The position numbers and the translations under genes were made by a program. From Prochlorococcus sp. AG-347-M23 (GTDB lineage Bacteria; Cyanobacteriota; Cyanobacteriia; PCC-6307; Cyanobiaceae), in the NCBI GenBank assembly GCA_003278855.1, contig QCCU01000011.1, positions 1 to 48,643 of the forward strand: 48,643 nt of DNA, in the 5' to 3' direction. Below, piece after piece: positions 26,774 through 36,618 of the stretch (the first letter of the stretch is position 1; every line of letters begins with the position of its first letter). The notes under the pieces are model-generated. The model was not told where the DNA came from, made no database searches, and saw only the letters and a list, made by a program, of their open reading frames with translations.

Positions 26774-27268
26774 CTATTTATCAATGATTTGATTTTCAAT
26801 ATTTTGAATCTCTATGACATTTACATTTAAAATAAAGTATCTCTTTAATAAAAATATAGTTAGAACTAATATAAAAAAATACAAAAGACTTCCTTGCCAT
26901 GAATTGATAAGATCGAATTTCCTGAACACAAAATCCTTTCCCTCTTTCTTTAAAATTTTTCTTTCCTTAACTGCTAAATCTAATAATGTATTTTTTTTTA
27001 ATACTAAGCATTCCTCTAATTTAATTAATATAGATCTTATAAAAGGATAATCTGGCCTAATATTTTTATTATTATTTTCAATAGAGTTTATTATTCGTTC
27101 AGGAATTTTTGAAATGTATGACAATTCTTTAACTGTAAGGTTTTGTTGCATTCTTGCTTCTTTTACTAACTTTGCAATTTCAATATATTGGTCAACCAGT
27201 TCAGAACTTAAATCTTTATTTTTTTCAGATTTTTTGTTAAGCAAAAAGAGATTTTTCAAAATATTCAT
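26774..27268 (-). CDS. RodZ-like HTH membrane protein lacking a periplasmic domain
   Basis: A 164-residue protein. Residues about 32-105 form a Cro/C1-type helix-turn-helix of the HTH_25/RodZ kind (VKEARMQQNLTVKELSYISKIPERIINSIENNN, in which the second part is the recognition helix and the 'AIE' position). A basic stretch follows, then one transmembrane helix (about 128-146, SLLYFFILVLTIFLLKRYF) and only 17 residues beyond it. RodZ binds MreB through this HTH and normally has a periplasmic beta domain; that domain is missing here. It may be a cytoskeletal anchor or a membrane-bound regulator. It is 106 bases downstream of the ubiB-like gene on the same strand. Confidence 0.65.
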   Translation of the reverse strand: MNILKNLFLLNKKSEKNKDLSSELVDQYIEIAKLVKEARMQQNLTVKELSYISKIPERIINSIENNNKNIRPDYPFIRSILIKLEECLVLKKNTLLDLAVKERKILKKEGKDFVFRKFDLINSWQGSLLYFFILVLTIFLLKRYFILNVNVIEIQNIENQIIDK

Positions 27269-27374
27269 TTAATTTCCAAAAATAAATAATACTTTTTACT
27301 TCTTATTTTTTAAACATTACATCCAATTCTAAATGAATTAAAATCATAATTTAGTTAATCAAATTAAATATAAA

Positions 27375-29030
27375 CTAAACTGTAGAAATAATATTTTGTA
27401 CTGCACTTTTTGCAATATTCAGAGGGCTAAAAGTATCTCTAATTAAAGCTAAGAGTTTTTTTGCATCAGTAAATTCTAATTTTTCATCTTTTATAAGACT
27501 TAAAAGAAGATTCTTCCTAACTTCGGATCCTTTTTTACTGACAAATAATTTCAATCCAGCGTTCGCAACTGGTATCAGATCTGAATTAATATTCTCTGAA
27601 TCTCTAAATAAAATGTTTAATAAACTTTCAACTTTTTCTACTTGGATTTGACCTTTTTTATCAAAAACGACTTCTAAAAGTATGTCTAATATCTCTTCAG
27701 AATTATCGGTCAGTAGTTTTTTAGCAATATATGGATAAGCTATTTTTAAAATTTTAAATTCAGGATCTAACCTTAGTGCTAAACCTTCTTGACTAACTAC
27801 GGCTCTTATTATTAAGGCAAACCTACTGGGAACTCTGAAAGGATAGGAATACATTAGTTTTGAGAATTTGTCAGTTACATTTTTAAGATTAAAATTACCA
27901 ACCTCAGCGCCAAAAGATCCTCCTAGAACTTCTTTTAATGGTTCAACAAGTTTTTGAAGATCTTGTTCTTTGGTTAAAAAACCTAATTTCTGGAAATCTT
28001 CTGCTAGGAGATAATATTCTTCATTTATTATGTGAACAATTGCCTTAATAAGAGTAAGTCTATCTGAATTTGTAATAGTATCCATCATTCCGAAATCAAC
28101 ATAAGCTAAATTCCCACAATCTGCATTTCCTCCTTTTAGAGCAAACATATTTCCAGGATGTGGGTCTGCATGAAAATATCCAAATTCAAATAATTGCTGC
28201 AGTCCACTAATGACACATGTTTTTATAAACGAAGCAGGTATTAAGTTATTTTCCTCTAGTAAAGCTCGATCTCTTAACTTAACTCCATCAATCCAGGAAG
28301 TTGTGATTACCCTTTTGGATGAAAACTGTTTTTCTAATTTAGGTATAAAAATATTTGGGTTTTCTTTAAATAAAGAAGCAAATCTCAAAGCATTTTCGGC
28401 CTCTTTTTGATAGTCAATTTCATCAAAAAGTGCCTTGCCGAATTCATCTATTATTTCTCCAATTCCAACACCTATATTTAATGGTAAGAGTGGGGATAAA
28501 AAAGTTCCTAAAAACCTTAAGATTACAACATCCCTTCTTATGAGAAAGTATAAATTTGGCCGCTGTACTTTCACAGCTAGAAAAGAATTATTTAATTTTG
28601 CTTTATAAACTTGACCTAAGCTTGCTGAAGCAATAGGACTATCTGGAAACTCTTCAAATAATAAATCAGCAGGGGTTCCAAGTTCCTCTTCAATGATTTT
28701 TAACGCAATTTTGTGATCAAATGCTGGGAGATTATCTTGTAATTTTGTAAGTTCTGTAAGCCAATCTTGTCTAACAAGATCTGGTCTAGTTGAGAGTGCT
28801 TGGCCTAATTTAATAAAACAAGGGCCTAAATCCGTTATTACATCAAAAAGATATTTCGAGAGATTTTTTTGTACATTTTTATTTTTACTGTTACCTTGAA
28901 AAAGTATTCTTAAAAAAAGAAAAATAAAAGTTAAAAGGATATATAAAACTCTTGGGATAAAAATCCATGGTCTCAAAATTAACCAAAACAAGTCATCTTT
29001 TGCTGAATATTTCGAATAAGAACTTTTCAT
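27375..29030 (-). CDS. ABC1/UbiB (AarF) family protein kinase-like protein
   Basis: A 551-residue atypical kinase. The signature KxGQ motif is in GPCFIKLGQALSTRPDLVRQDW; an Ala-rich nucleotide loop follows (PIASASLGQVYKAKL, with ASLGQV replacing the usual P-loop), then VKVQRP (catalytic-type Lys), the HADPHPGNMF loop and YVDFGMMD (metal-binding Asp). These are the landmarks of the UbiB/ADCK/ABC1K family. Members support quinone synthesis or stability and, in plastids, control prenyl-lipid metabolism in plastoglobules. Two short hydrophobic stretches near residue 25-45 and the C-terminal helix suggest membrane association. The start ATG is 64 bases from the divergent decarboxylase gene. Confidence 0.9.
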   Translation of the reverse strand: MKSSYSKYSAKDDLFWLILRPWIFIPRVLYILLTFIFLFLRILFQGNSKNKNVQKNLSKYLFDVITDLGPCFIKLGQALSTRPDLVRQDWLTELTKLQDNLPAFDHKIALKIIEEELGTPADLLFEEFPDSPIASASLGQVYKAKLNNSFLAVKVQRPNLYFLIRRDVVILRFLGTFLSPLLPLNIGVGIGEIIDEFGKALFDEIDYQKEAENALRFASLFKENPNIFIPKLEKQFSSKRVITTSWIDGVKLRDRALLEENNLIPASFIKTCVISGLQQLFEFGYFHADPHPGNMFALKGGNADCGNLAYVDFGMMDTITNSDRLTLIKAIVHIINEEYYLLAEDFQKLGFLTKEQDLQKLVEPLKEVLGGSFGAEVGNFNLKNVTDKFSKLMYSYPFRVPSRFALIIRAVVSQEGLALRLDPEFKILKIAYPYIAKKLLTDNSEEILDILLEVVFDKKGQIQVEKVESLLNILFRDSENINSDLIPVANAGLKLFVSKKGSEVRKNLLLSLIKDEKLEFTDAKKLLALIRDTFSPLNIAKSAVQNIISTV

Positions 29031-29094
29031 TAAACTTAAAAAGTGTCAAAAAAGATTACTATCTGGTCCATTCTATATCTGTCAATAATACTTT

Positions 29095-30492
29095 ATGAGC
29101 ATTTCATCTTTTCTGACTAAAAAGTTTTTAAAGTCTTTATTCTTTCCCGCTCATAACAGAGGGGCAGCTTTACCAAAGAAATTAGTAAAGTTATTAAAAT
29201 ATCCACCCGGGTATTGGGACCTGCCCGAACTACCAGAGATAGGTTCCCCACTATCCAAAAGCGGATTGATTGCTAAATCTCAAAGAATATTCTCCCACAA
29301 ATTTGGGGCTAAAGGATGTTTTTTTGGAGTTAATGGAGCTTCCGGATTAATACAATCGGCAGTAATCGCCATGGCAAATCCAGGCGAAAATATCCTAATG
29401 CCTAGAAATGTTCATATAAGTGTTATAAAAATCTGTGCGATGCAAAATATAAATCCAATATTTTTTGACCTAGAGTATTCAACCGAAACAGGTCATTACA
29501 AACCAATTACAAAAATTTGGTTGGAAAATGTATTTAAAAAATTAAATTTTGATGAGAATAAAATTGCAGGGGTTATTCTTGTGAATCCCTCTTATCATGG
29601 TTATGCCAGTGATTTAGAGCCTTTAATAGATTGTTGCCATCAAAAAAATTTACCTGTTTTAGTTGATGAAGCCCATGGTTCATATTTCCTTTTTTGTGAA
29701 AACCTTAATTTACCAAAACCGGCCTTATCTTCAAACGCTGATTTAGTCGTTAATTCATTGCATAAGTCACTCAATGGATTAACTCAAACGGCGGTACTTT
29801 GGTACAAAGGGAATCTAATAAATGAAGGTAATTTAATCAAAAGTATTAATTTACTGCAAACTACCAGTCCAAGTTCCTTATTACTTTCTTCTTGTGAAGA
29901 GTCTATTCGGGACTGGCTTAACAAAAAAAGTTTATCAAAATATCAAAAAAGAATTTTAGAGGCAAAAAGTATCTATAAAAAATTAATTCAAAGAAATATT
30001 CCTCTCATAGAAACTCAAGACCCCTTAAAAATTGTAGTAAATACCTCTAAGGCTGGGATTGATGGTTTTACTGCTGATAAATTTTTTTATAGAAATGGCC
30101 TTATTGCCGAATTGCCAGAAATGATGACTCTCACTTTTTGCTTGGGATTTGGTAATCAAAAAGATTTTCTTAATTTATTTGAAAAGTTATGGAAAAAATT
30201 ACTATTAAATTCCAAAAAATCAAAAAGTTTAGAAGTGTTCAAATCGCCCTTTAAATTAGTTCAAGCTCCCGAAATCGAAATTGGAATTGCTTGGAGAAGA
30301 AAGAGTCGGAGTATTCCTTTCTCGCAATCATTAAATAAAATATCTGGAGATATCATTTGCCCTTATCCTCCCGGGATACCTCTACTAGTTCCTGGCGAAA
30401 AAGTGGACATGGATAGGTTTAATTGGATAAATAATCAAAGTTTATGCAACAAAGATCTGGTAAATTTTAATATAAAGGTCTTAGAAACATAG
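29095..30492 (+). CDS. Orn/Lys/Arg decarboxylase family PLP enzyme
   Basis: A 465-residue fold-type I PLP enzyme of the bacterial Orn/Lys/Arg decarboxylase (group III) family. Visible are FGVNGASGLIQSAVIAMANPGENILMPRNVH (PLP phosphate and entry loops), Asp191-His194 in VDEAHGSYF (the Asp pairs with the PLP nitrogen), and the Schiff-base Lys224 in NSLHKSLNGLTQTAVLW. The C-terminal GDIICPYPPGIPLLVPGE is the family's C-domain motif. At 465 residues it lacks the N-terminal wing domain of E. coli CadA/SpeC (about 710), as does the compact Bacillus SpeA type. The substrate (arginine, lysine or ornithine) cannot be told by eye. cdsA follows nine bases later. Confidence 0.88.
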   Translation: MSISSFLTKKFLKSLFFPAHNRGAALPKKLVKLLKYPPGYWDLPELPEIGSPLSKSGLIAKSQRIFSHKFGAKGCFFGVNGASGLIQSAVIAMANPGENILMPRNVHISVIKICAMQNINPIFFDLEYSTETGHYKPITKIWLENVFKKLNFDENKIAGVILVNPSYHGYASDLEPLIDCCHQKNLPVLVDEAHGSYFLFCENLNLPKPALSSNADLVVNSLHKSLNGLTQTAVLWYKGNLINEGNLIKSINLLQTTSPSSLLLSSCEESIRDWLNKKSLSKYQKRILEAKSIYKKLIQRNIPLIETQDPLKIVVNTSKAGIDGFTADKFFYRNGLIAELPEMMTLTFCLGFGNQKDFLNLFEKLWKKLLLNSKKSKSLEVFKSPFKLVQAPEIEIGIAWRRKSRSIPFSQSLNKISGDIICPYPPGIPLLVPGEKVDMDRFNWINNQSLCNKDLVNFNIKVLET

Positions 30493-30501
30493 CAATTTCA
30501 T

Positions 30502-31359
30502 ATGAGATTAAAAAGCGGATTAATTATAGGAATTTTCGGTTTAATTGTTGTTTTGTTGGGGGGATGGTTTTTCACATTGGCAACTGCTTTGCTTACATAT
30601 TTAGCATTATTAGAATTTTTCAGAATGGCAGAATTTAAAGGAATAAGACCAGCTACAAAAACCACATTATTTTCGTCCTTTATTATTATAGTTTCTACTT
30701 ATCTTGAGACCATTGGCGTGCTTGAAGGAGAAATTTCAAATTCAATTTTGCCAATATGTTCAGTTGGGATATGCACTTGGTTACTTTTGCAACCAAAACC
30801 TGGGACAATTTCAGATATTGCAGCATCTATTTTTGGATTATTCTATTTAGGTTTTTTACCCAGTTACTGGATTAAGTTAAGGGGATTAGATTCAGTGATA
30901 ATACTTTCAAACCAGAGTTTTATCTCGCTTGAGAACTTATCAAATACTACAGGTCTTCATTTAACTTTAACGTCATGTTTTTTAATCGTAGCTAGTGATA
31001 TTGGTTCTTATTTCATTGGGAAGTCATTTGGTAAAACGTCGCTATCTCCAATATCTCCGAGCAAAACTATAGAAGGTTTAATTGGAGGAATATCCTGTTC
31101 AATTTTACTAGCAATATTTTTCGCATTTTTAATGAATTGGGAAAATCCATTAATTGTTGGAATAATTTATGGAATTTCAATTTCTCTTATGGCATTAGTT
31201 GGAGATTTAATTGAATCTATGATGAAGAGAGACGCAAAAATAAAAGATTCCGGAACTTTTTTGCCGGGACATGGAGGGATTCTTGACAGAATTGACAGTT
31301 ACATCTTCACTCCATCTGTTTTGTATTACATTTTTATAATTCTCAAGTATCTAAATTAA
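30502..31359 (+). CDS. cdsA: Phosphatidate cytidylyltransferase (CDP-diacylglycerol synthase)
   Basis: A 285-residue polytopic membrane enzyme that makes CDP-diacylglycerol from phosphatidic acid and CTP, the precursor of phosphatidylglycerol, which is needed by both photosystems. The family signature near the C-terminus is complete: GDLIESMMKRDAKIKDSGTFLPGHGGILDRIDS, with the DxxxS...GHGGxxDR core (about residues 236-262). Seven or eight hydrophobic helices are visible. It follows the decarboxylase gene by nine bases, so the two are likely co-transcribed. It ends 12 bases from the converging alpha/beta hydrolase. Confidence 0.95.
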   Translation: MRLKSGLIIGIFGLIVVLLGGWFFTLATALLTYLALLEFFRMAEFKGIRPATKTTLFSSFIIIVSTYLETIGVLEGEISNSILPICSVGICTWLLLQPKPGTISDIAASIFGLFYLGFLPSYWIKLRGLDSVIILSNQSFISLENLSNTTGLHLTLTSCFLIVASDIGSYFIGKSFGKTSLSPISPSKTIEGLIGGISCSILLAIFFAFLMNWENPLIVGIIYGISISLMALVGDLIESMMKRDAKIKDSGTFLPGHGGILDRIDSYIFTPSVLYYIFIILKYLN

Positions 31360-31371
31360 TTAAGAAATCTT

Positions 31372-32304
31372 TTATTCCAAAAAATAATCTTGGATAATCT
31401 TACTAGATAATGATGGAAGATCTATATGCGGAAGATGACCACAATTTTGTAACCCTACAAAATTTAATTTTTCAATATTTCCTATTTTTTTAATCTCTTT
31501 TTTTCCAAGAATTCGATCATTTTCTCCGCATAATGTTTTAATTGGTATATTTTGAATATATTTTTGAGTCCCTGCAAACCCACCACTTTTTGCAAATGAT
31601 GCAAGTGAATTCCTCCATCCTTTACAACCTAAATGAATTGAAGCAATTTGCTCTTCCATCCTACCAACGCATTCATCTGGGAAAGCAAATGCTTGCCTAC
31701 AAAGACTTTTTCTGACTTGAGGCAATCCGAGAAATGAGGCGCCAACTTGGTTAAGAGGAAAAGGGATACTCTTAGGTTCTCCAAACAATCCGGCGGGGGA
31801 CAAAAGGATAATTTTATCAATGGAATCAGGAATTTCATAAGCAAGTTTTAAAGCTGTTGAGCCTCCCATAGAGGCACCTATAATTTTTAAATTCTTTGTT
31901 ATTTTTAATGTCTTAAGGAGATCAATTAAATGTGAAATTATTTTCGAGGAATTGTATGCATTTGTTGCGCACCTGGGACTAAAACCAAAACCCAGAAGAT
32001 CAGGAACGATAACTTGAAAATTTCTTTTTAGTGATTTATATATTCTTCTGAATTCTAAAAAACTACTATCAAAGCCATGTAGAAGAAGTATAGGTGGACC
32101 TTTCCCTCCCATAACTACTGGGAATTTTAAGGAGTTCCAATTTTGGTTGAGTTTTATCCACTTAACATCATTCGCCAAATAAAGACCTAAAGGATCTAAT
32201 AGTGACAATTTGGCACTTTCGAAAAATTCTACATTTAAATCACTTAATTGTTCAAAATTATTTTTAGTCAAAAAATAGTTATGTTTTAATTTTTTGTTGT
32301 TCAA
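31372..32304 (-). CDS. Alpha/beta hydrolase fold protein
   Basis: A 310-residue alpha/beta hydrolase. The oxyanion strand is PPILLLHGFDSSFLEFRR; the nucleophile elbow is GASMGGS with Ser145; acid and base are likely the Asp in CGENDRILG and the His in QNCGHLPHIDLP. No signal peptide is seen. The substrate is unknown; close lookalikes include haloperoxidase/esterase and epoxide-hydrolase-like proteins of cyanobacteria. The longest frame starts at a TTG (32304) and would overlap the 3' end of the preceding GldA-like gene by 26 bases. No ATG occurs in the first 60 residues, so the true start may be a nearby TTG. It is the last gene of a clpC-gldA-hydrolase run. Confidence 0.85.
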   Translation of the reverse strand: MNNKKLKHNYFLTKNNFEQLSDLNVEFFESAKLSLLDPLGLYLANDVKWIKLNQNWNSLKFPVVMGGKGPPILLLHGFDSSFLEFRRIYKSLKRNFQVIVPDLLGFGFSPRCATNAYNSSKIISHLIDLLKTLKITKNLKIIGASMGGSTALKLAYEIPDSIDKIILLSPAGLFGEPKSIPFPLNQVGASFLGLPQVRKSLCRQAFAFPDECVGRMEEQIASIHLGCKGWRNSLASFAKSGGFAGTQKYIQNIPIKTLCGENDRILGKKEIKKIGNIEKLNFVGLQNCGHLPHIDLPSLSSKIIQDYFLE

Positions 32305-33370
32305 AATTTGAAATGACCTCTATTATGTCCCATTTATTAATTTCAAAAGGCAAAAAGTGAATCTCAGATTTATCTCGACAAGTAAAATCAGCAATTTTCT
32401 TTAAATTATTATTTTCAAAAACATTTATTCCAAGTTGTCCGATAGTAGTTGGCAAATTCAATTCTTTCATAAGTACTAATAATTGTTTAATTGATTGATC
32501 AGCTAATTTATTGTTATTTTTCATTTCTTCTAGTCTTAACTGCAATAATAATCCAACCCCTACAATCTCACCATGCAAGAATTTATTAGGTGTGATTATC
32601 TGAGTAATTGCATTATGAATAGCATGTGCGGCTGCAGTCCTACATTTTTCTCCACCAATACCGCCAACTATTCCTGCTGTAAGTCCACATGCTTCTACAG
32701 TATTTTGCCAAGATGGATTATTTTCAAATTGCCCCTTAAATGCTTTTCCTCCATCTATTAATAGTTGATCTCTTAAAACTCTTGATATCTGAATCGCATG
32801 TTGAACAAGTCCGTCATCTATCTTTGAACTTGTTATTGAGGATTCGTACCATTTTGCCAAGGCATCTGCTATGCCACTTGCAAGTGTTCTTGGTGGAGCT
32901 GTTTGAATAAATTTATGATCAAAAACTAGTATTTTGGGACAAGATCCTAATGCAACATCTTTTATAAATTGACCATCCTTGGTGTAAATATTCGATAAGG
33001 CTGTCCAACCAGCACATGTAGAGGCGCTCAGCGGAACTGTAATACAAGGGATATTAAGAGACTCGGCTATATACTTTCCAGAGTCTAAAACTTTGCCACC
33101 TCCAGCTGCTATAACACAATCATTATTATTATTTGAAATAATATTCTTAACTCTTGAAATATCTTCGTAACAACAATCAAATTCCAAGTTAGCAGAATTT
33201 ACATTAAGTTTTTGATTTTTTAAATCATTTAAAATATTATTTCTCAAATTATTCGTTTGAATCCCTCTACCTAGAATTAATGGACTTTTAGTTAATTTAG
33301 TAATTTGAGGTAAAGATTTTTCCCAAGCAGAATTTCCCCTGTAAATAGTTTCTGGAGAGATAGACTGCAT
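32279..33370 (-). CDS. Glycerol dehydrogenase-like (iron/zinc-containing alcohol dehydrogenase family) protein
   Basis: A 363-residue group III alcohol dehydrogenase. The NAD-binding glycine motif is AAGGGKVLDSGKYIAE (residues 88-103), preceded by LILGRGI. The metal ligands expected from GldA are present: Asp169 (GIADALAKWYE), His252 in AAHAIHNAIT and His266 in FLHGEIVGVGLLLQL. CITVPLSASTCAGWTALSN matches the GldA-type region. True substrate could be glycerol, a related polyol or a phosphorylated one; Prochlorococcus is not known to grow on glycerol. It follows clpC by 15 bases and overlaps the alpha/beta hydrolase gene by 26 bases. Confidence 0.85.
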   Translation of the reverse strand: MQSISPETIYRGNSAWEKSLPQITKLTKSPLILGRGIQTNNLRNNILNDLKNQKLNVNSANLEFDCCYEDISRVKNIISNNNNDCVIAAGGGKVLDSGKYIAESLNIPCITVPLSASTCAGWTALSNIYTKDGQFIKDVALGSCPKILVFDHKFIQTAPPRTLASGIADALAKWYESSITSSKIDDGLVQHAIQISRVLRDQLLIDGGKAFKGQFENNPSWQNTVEACGLTAGIVGGIGGEKCRTAAAHAIHNAITQIITPNKFLHGEIVGVGLLLQLRLEEMKNNNKLADQSIKQLLVLMKELNLPTTIGQLGINVFENNNLKKIADFTCRDKSEIHFLPFEINKWDIIEVISNFEQQKIKT

Positions 33371-33385
33371 ATTTACTTTGAATGA

Positions 33386-35911
33386 TTAAAAGTTAGCACC
33401 TGCTAACTCTTGAGAAGATTCTTCAGAAGAAATATTTATTGTAACTTTTTTATTATCATCTATATCAACTAAAGCATTATCTCCATCTTTTATTCTCCCA
33501 GAAAGCACTTCTTCAGCCAAACTATCTTCCAGTAAACGCATAACTGCCCTTCTCAAAGGTCTCGCTCCGTATGAAGGATTGTAACCTTCTTCAACAAGTC
33601 TTTCTTTGAAAGCATCGGTGACATTTAATTTAATACCTTTATCCTGTAGTCGGACAAAAACTTCTTGCAACATTATTTCAGCAATTTCTTTAACTTCGTT
33701 TTTAGTTAATTGTCTGAATACAATTATTTCATCAAGCCTATTTAAAAATTCAGGCCTAAAGTATTGCTTAAGTTCTTCATTAACTAATGATTTAATTCTG
33801 TTATATTGGCTATCTTCAACTGAATCACCTGAGAATTCGAATCCTAGTCCACCACCACCTTTCTCAATAACTTTTGAACCGATATTAGAGGTCATTATTA
33901 ACAATGTGTTTTTAAAATCTACAGTTCTGCCTTTGGAGTCAGTTAATCTTCCGTCTTCAAGTAGTTGCAATAATAAGTTGAAAACATCTGGATGAGCCTT
34001 TTCAACTTCATCAAATAGAACGACGGTATAAGGACGTCTTCTAACAGCTTCAGTAAGCTGACCACCTTCATTAAAACCAACATAACCAGGAGGCGAGCCT
34101 ATAAGTTTACTAACTGTATGTCTTTCCATAAATTCTGACATATCTAATCTAATCATTGCTTCTTCACTACCGAAGAAATATGAAGCCAATGATTTAGTTA
34201 ATTCAGTTTTACCAACACCGGTAGGTCCAGAAAATATAAAACTTGCTATGGGTCTGTTGGGATTTTTTAATCCAACTCTTGCTCTTCTTATAGCTCTTGA
34301 GACAGCCTTTACAGCTTCATCTTGTCCAATTAACCTTTGGTGAAGTGTTTCCTCCATATTAAGAAGCTTGACTGATTCAGTTTCTGTTAGTTTTTGAACA
34401 GGAACACCCGTCCATGAAGCCACAATATGAGCTACATCCTCTTCACTAACAAGGGGGCTTTGTAAAAGTTTTGAATCACTTTTTACAGAATTATCAGCAT
34501 CAGATTGATCTCCATTTGTAGATTCTTTTTTATTGTCCAAAACTTCTTTAATTTTTGCAGACAATTCCATCTCTTTTTCGCGTAATTGGCCAGCTTGATC
34601 AAAATTTTGGTCTCTTACAGATTCTTCCTTCTGTTTTTGGATTTGTCTTAGTTCCCTATCTATTTGTTTTGCTTCGGGCGGAAGTTTAGAGTTTATTAAG
34701 CGAACTCTACTTCCTGCCTCGTCTATGAGATCAATAGCCTTATCAGGTAAAAATCTGTCGGATATGTAACGATCACCTAAATGAGCGGCTGCCTCTAGCG
34801 CATCATCAGTAATTTTTAGTCGATGATGTTGTTCGTAACGCTCTCTAAGACCTTTTAAGATTTCGATTGTATCTTCTATAGAGGGCTCACCTACCATTAC
34901 AGGCTGGAATCTTCTTTCTAGAGCAGCATCTCTTTCAATATGTTTTCTGTATTCATCAAGAGTTGTTGCTCCAATACATTGAAGTTCCCCTCTAGCTAAT
35001 GCTGGCTTAAGTATATTTGCTGCATCTATAGCTCCTTCAGCAGCTCCAGCACCAATTAAAGTATGCACTTCATCTATGACAAGAATAACGTTACCGGCTG
35101 ATTTAATTTCCTCCATTATTTTTTTTAACCTTTCTTCAAATTCACCTCTATATTTTGTTCCTGCTACCAAAAGACCTATATCAAGAGTCAAAACTCTTTT
35201 ATCTTCAAGTATGTCTGGGATATCACCAGTTTGTATTCTTTGAGCTAGACCTTCTGCGATAGCTGTTTTACCTACACCTGGCTCACCAATAAGAACAGGA
35301 TTATTTTTTGTCCTCCTACCAAGTATTTGAACTACACGATCTATTTCTGAATGGCGTCCAACGACTGGATCTAGTTTTGATTCACTTGCTAATTTTGTTA
35401 AATTTGTTCCGAATTCATCAAGAGTAGCTGTTTTTAAGTTTCCCTTAGTTGAACTGGCCCCTGTGCCAACTTCGGCGGTTTCACCAAGCATCCTTATAAC
35501 TTGAGTTCTAACTTTTGTAAGGTCAATATTAAGATTTTCAAGAACTCTTGCAGCCACACCTTCTCCTTCTCTTATTAAACCTAACAATAAATGTTCTGTA
35601 CCAATGTAATTGTGGCCAAGTTGACGAGCCTCTTCTAAAGATAGTTCTAAAACTCTTTTAGCTCTGGGAGTAAAAGGTATTTCTACAGCTACAAATCCTG
35701 AACCTCTACCTATTATCTTTTCCACCTCTATCCTTGAATCTTTTAAATTAACTCCAAGTGACTTTAGTACTTTCGCTGCTACTCCAGTTCCTTCTCCAAT
35801 TAACCCCAAAAGAATTTGTTCGGTTCCAACAAAATTATGACCAAGTCTCCTAGCTTCCTCTTGAGCAAGCATAATGACTTTTATAGCCTTTTCTGTAAAT
35901 CTTTCAAACAT
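33386..35911 (-). CDS. clpC: Clp protease ATP-binding subunit ClpC
   Basis: An 841-residue Hsp100 AAA+ unfoldase. Two N-terminal Clp_N repeats ([26 protein letters not shown], then [16 protein letters not shown]) are followed by AAA-1 with Walker [10 protein letters not shown] and Walker [10 protein letters not shown], a UVR motif in the middle domain (about residues 418-458, [16 protein letters not shown]) and AAA-2 with GPTGVGKTE and [15 protein letters not shown]. The UVR motif marks ClpC rather than ClpA or ClpB. It feeds substrates to ClpP/ClpR proteases; in cyanobacteria and plastids it is essential. The gene is close to the usual 820-840 residue length. It has a 179-base upstream region shared with the end of rimI. 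Confidence 0.97.
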   Translation of the reverse strand: MFERFTEKAIKVIMLAQEEARRLGHNFVGTEQILLGLIGEGTGVAAKVLKSLGVNLKDSRIEVEKIIGRGSGFVAVEIPFTPRAKRVLELSLEEARQLGHNYIGTEHLLLGLIREGEGVAARVLENLNIDLTKVRTQVIRMLGETAEVGTGASSTKGNLKTATLDEFGTNLTKLASESKLDPVVGRHSEIDRVVQILGRRTKNNPVLIGEPGVGKTAIAEGLAQRIQTGDIPDILEDKRVLTLDIGLLVAGTKYRGEFEERLKKIMEEIKSAGNVILVIDEVHTLIGAGAAEGAIDAANILKPALARGELQCIGATTLDEYRKHIERDAALERRFQPVMVGEPSIEDTIEILKGLRERYEQHHRLKITDDALEAAAHLGDRYISDRFLPDKAIDLIDEAGSRVRLINSKLPPEAKQIDRELRQIQKQKEESVRDQNFDQAGQLREKEMELSAKIKEVLDNKKESTNGDQSDADNSVKSDSKLLQSPLVSEEDVAHIVASWTGVPVQKLTETESVKLLNMEETLHQRLIGQDEAVKAVSRAIRRARVGLKNPNRPIASFIFSGPTGVGKTELTKSLASYFFGSEEAMIRLDMSEFMERHTVSKLIGSPPGYVGFNEGGQLTEAVRRRPYTVVLFDEVEKAHPDVFNLLLQLLEDGRLTDSKGRTVDFKNTLLIMTSNIGSKVIEKGGGGLGFEFSGDSVEDSQYNRIKSLVNEELKQYFRPEFLNRLDEIIVFRQLTKNEVKEIAEIMLQEVFVRLQDKGIKLNVTDAFKERLVEEGYNPSYGARPLRRAVMRLLEDSLAEEVLSGRIKDGDNALVDIDDNKKVTINISSEESSQELAGANF

Positions 35912-36090
35912 TAGAAGATTAAATTCCTATTAATAAACTACCAGTAATATGTGAATTTTGTGTTCAGAATGAGCTTTTGTGAATACCCAAAAGTATAAAT
36001 TATCAAATTTAATTGAACTTTTTTAATGATATAGCAAGAAATTATAGTAATTTCAATGATTCTGGTTATCCGAACATTTAAATTTTTACA

Positions 36091-36531
36091 TTATTTTGTT
36101 GTTAATTTTTTTTCTTTTAAAAGAGCATGTGAACCATCTTTATAATAATTTTTTCGTATCCCCACAGTAAAGAAATCAAAGCGACTATAAAATCTTTCAG
36201 CAGTAACATTGCTCTGAGAAACCTCTAATAGTAATTTCTTTAGATTTAATTTTTCACATTTTTTTATTAGATAGCTCATAAGATAAGATCCAAATCCCTT
36301 TTTTCTAAATTTCTTATTTACAACAAAATAATTTATTTGAGCTTCATCAAGAACAACTTGAAAAACACATATACCAATAACTAAATTTTTAATTAATAAC
36401 CCCAAAATTTTTGTACCATCTTTTTTGAATTCGTTAGCCCATTGTTCTTTACTCCATAGCGAAATCGTATTTGAATCTAATTCAAAACATAAATCAATAT
36501 CTTTCTTATTTATTTGTTTAATAGATATCAT
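36091..36531 (-). CDS. rimI: GNAT acetyltransferase, RimI-like (ribosomal protein S18-alanine N-acetyltransferase)
   Basis: A 146-residue GNAT-fold protein. The acetyl-CoA loop is FRKKGFGSYLMSYLIKKCEKL (RxxGxG/S type, from about residue 74), followed by KKLLLEVSQSNVTAERFYSRFDFFTVGIRKNYY, the RimI-like motif in which the 'N..A..FY...GF' pattern is kept. RimI acetylates the N-terminal alanine of ribosomal protein S18; other small GNATs look alike, so the target is not sure. It lies upstream of clpC on the same strand and is divergent from lysA (87-base spacer). Confidence 0.82.
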   Translation of the reverse strand: MISIKQINKKDIDLCFELDSNTISLWSKEQWANEFKKDGTKILGLLIKNLVIGICVFQVVLDEAQINYFVVNKKFRKKGFGSYLMSYLIKKCEKLNLKKLLLEVSQSNVTAERFYSRFDFFTVGIRKNYYKDGSHALLKEKKLTTK

Positions 36532-36618
36532 TTATTATGTATTTATATCTAGAAAGTTCAAATCTAAAGTCATTATAAAATATGACAGTTTTGGCAAAGC
36601 TTTATTTAAAGTTCTCCC

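Noticed and set aside
35912..36090. 179-base spacer before clpC as host of a small RNA or small gene
   Set aside because: I found no hairpin with T tract, no frame over about ten codons other than one running into rimI antisense, and no known RNA motif. Probably the clpC promoter region.
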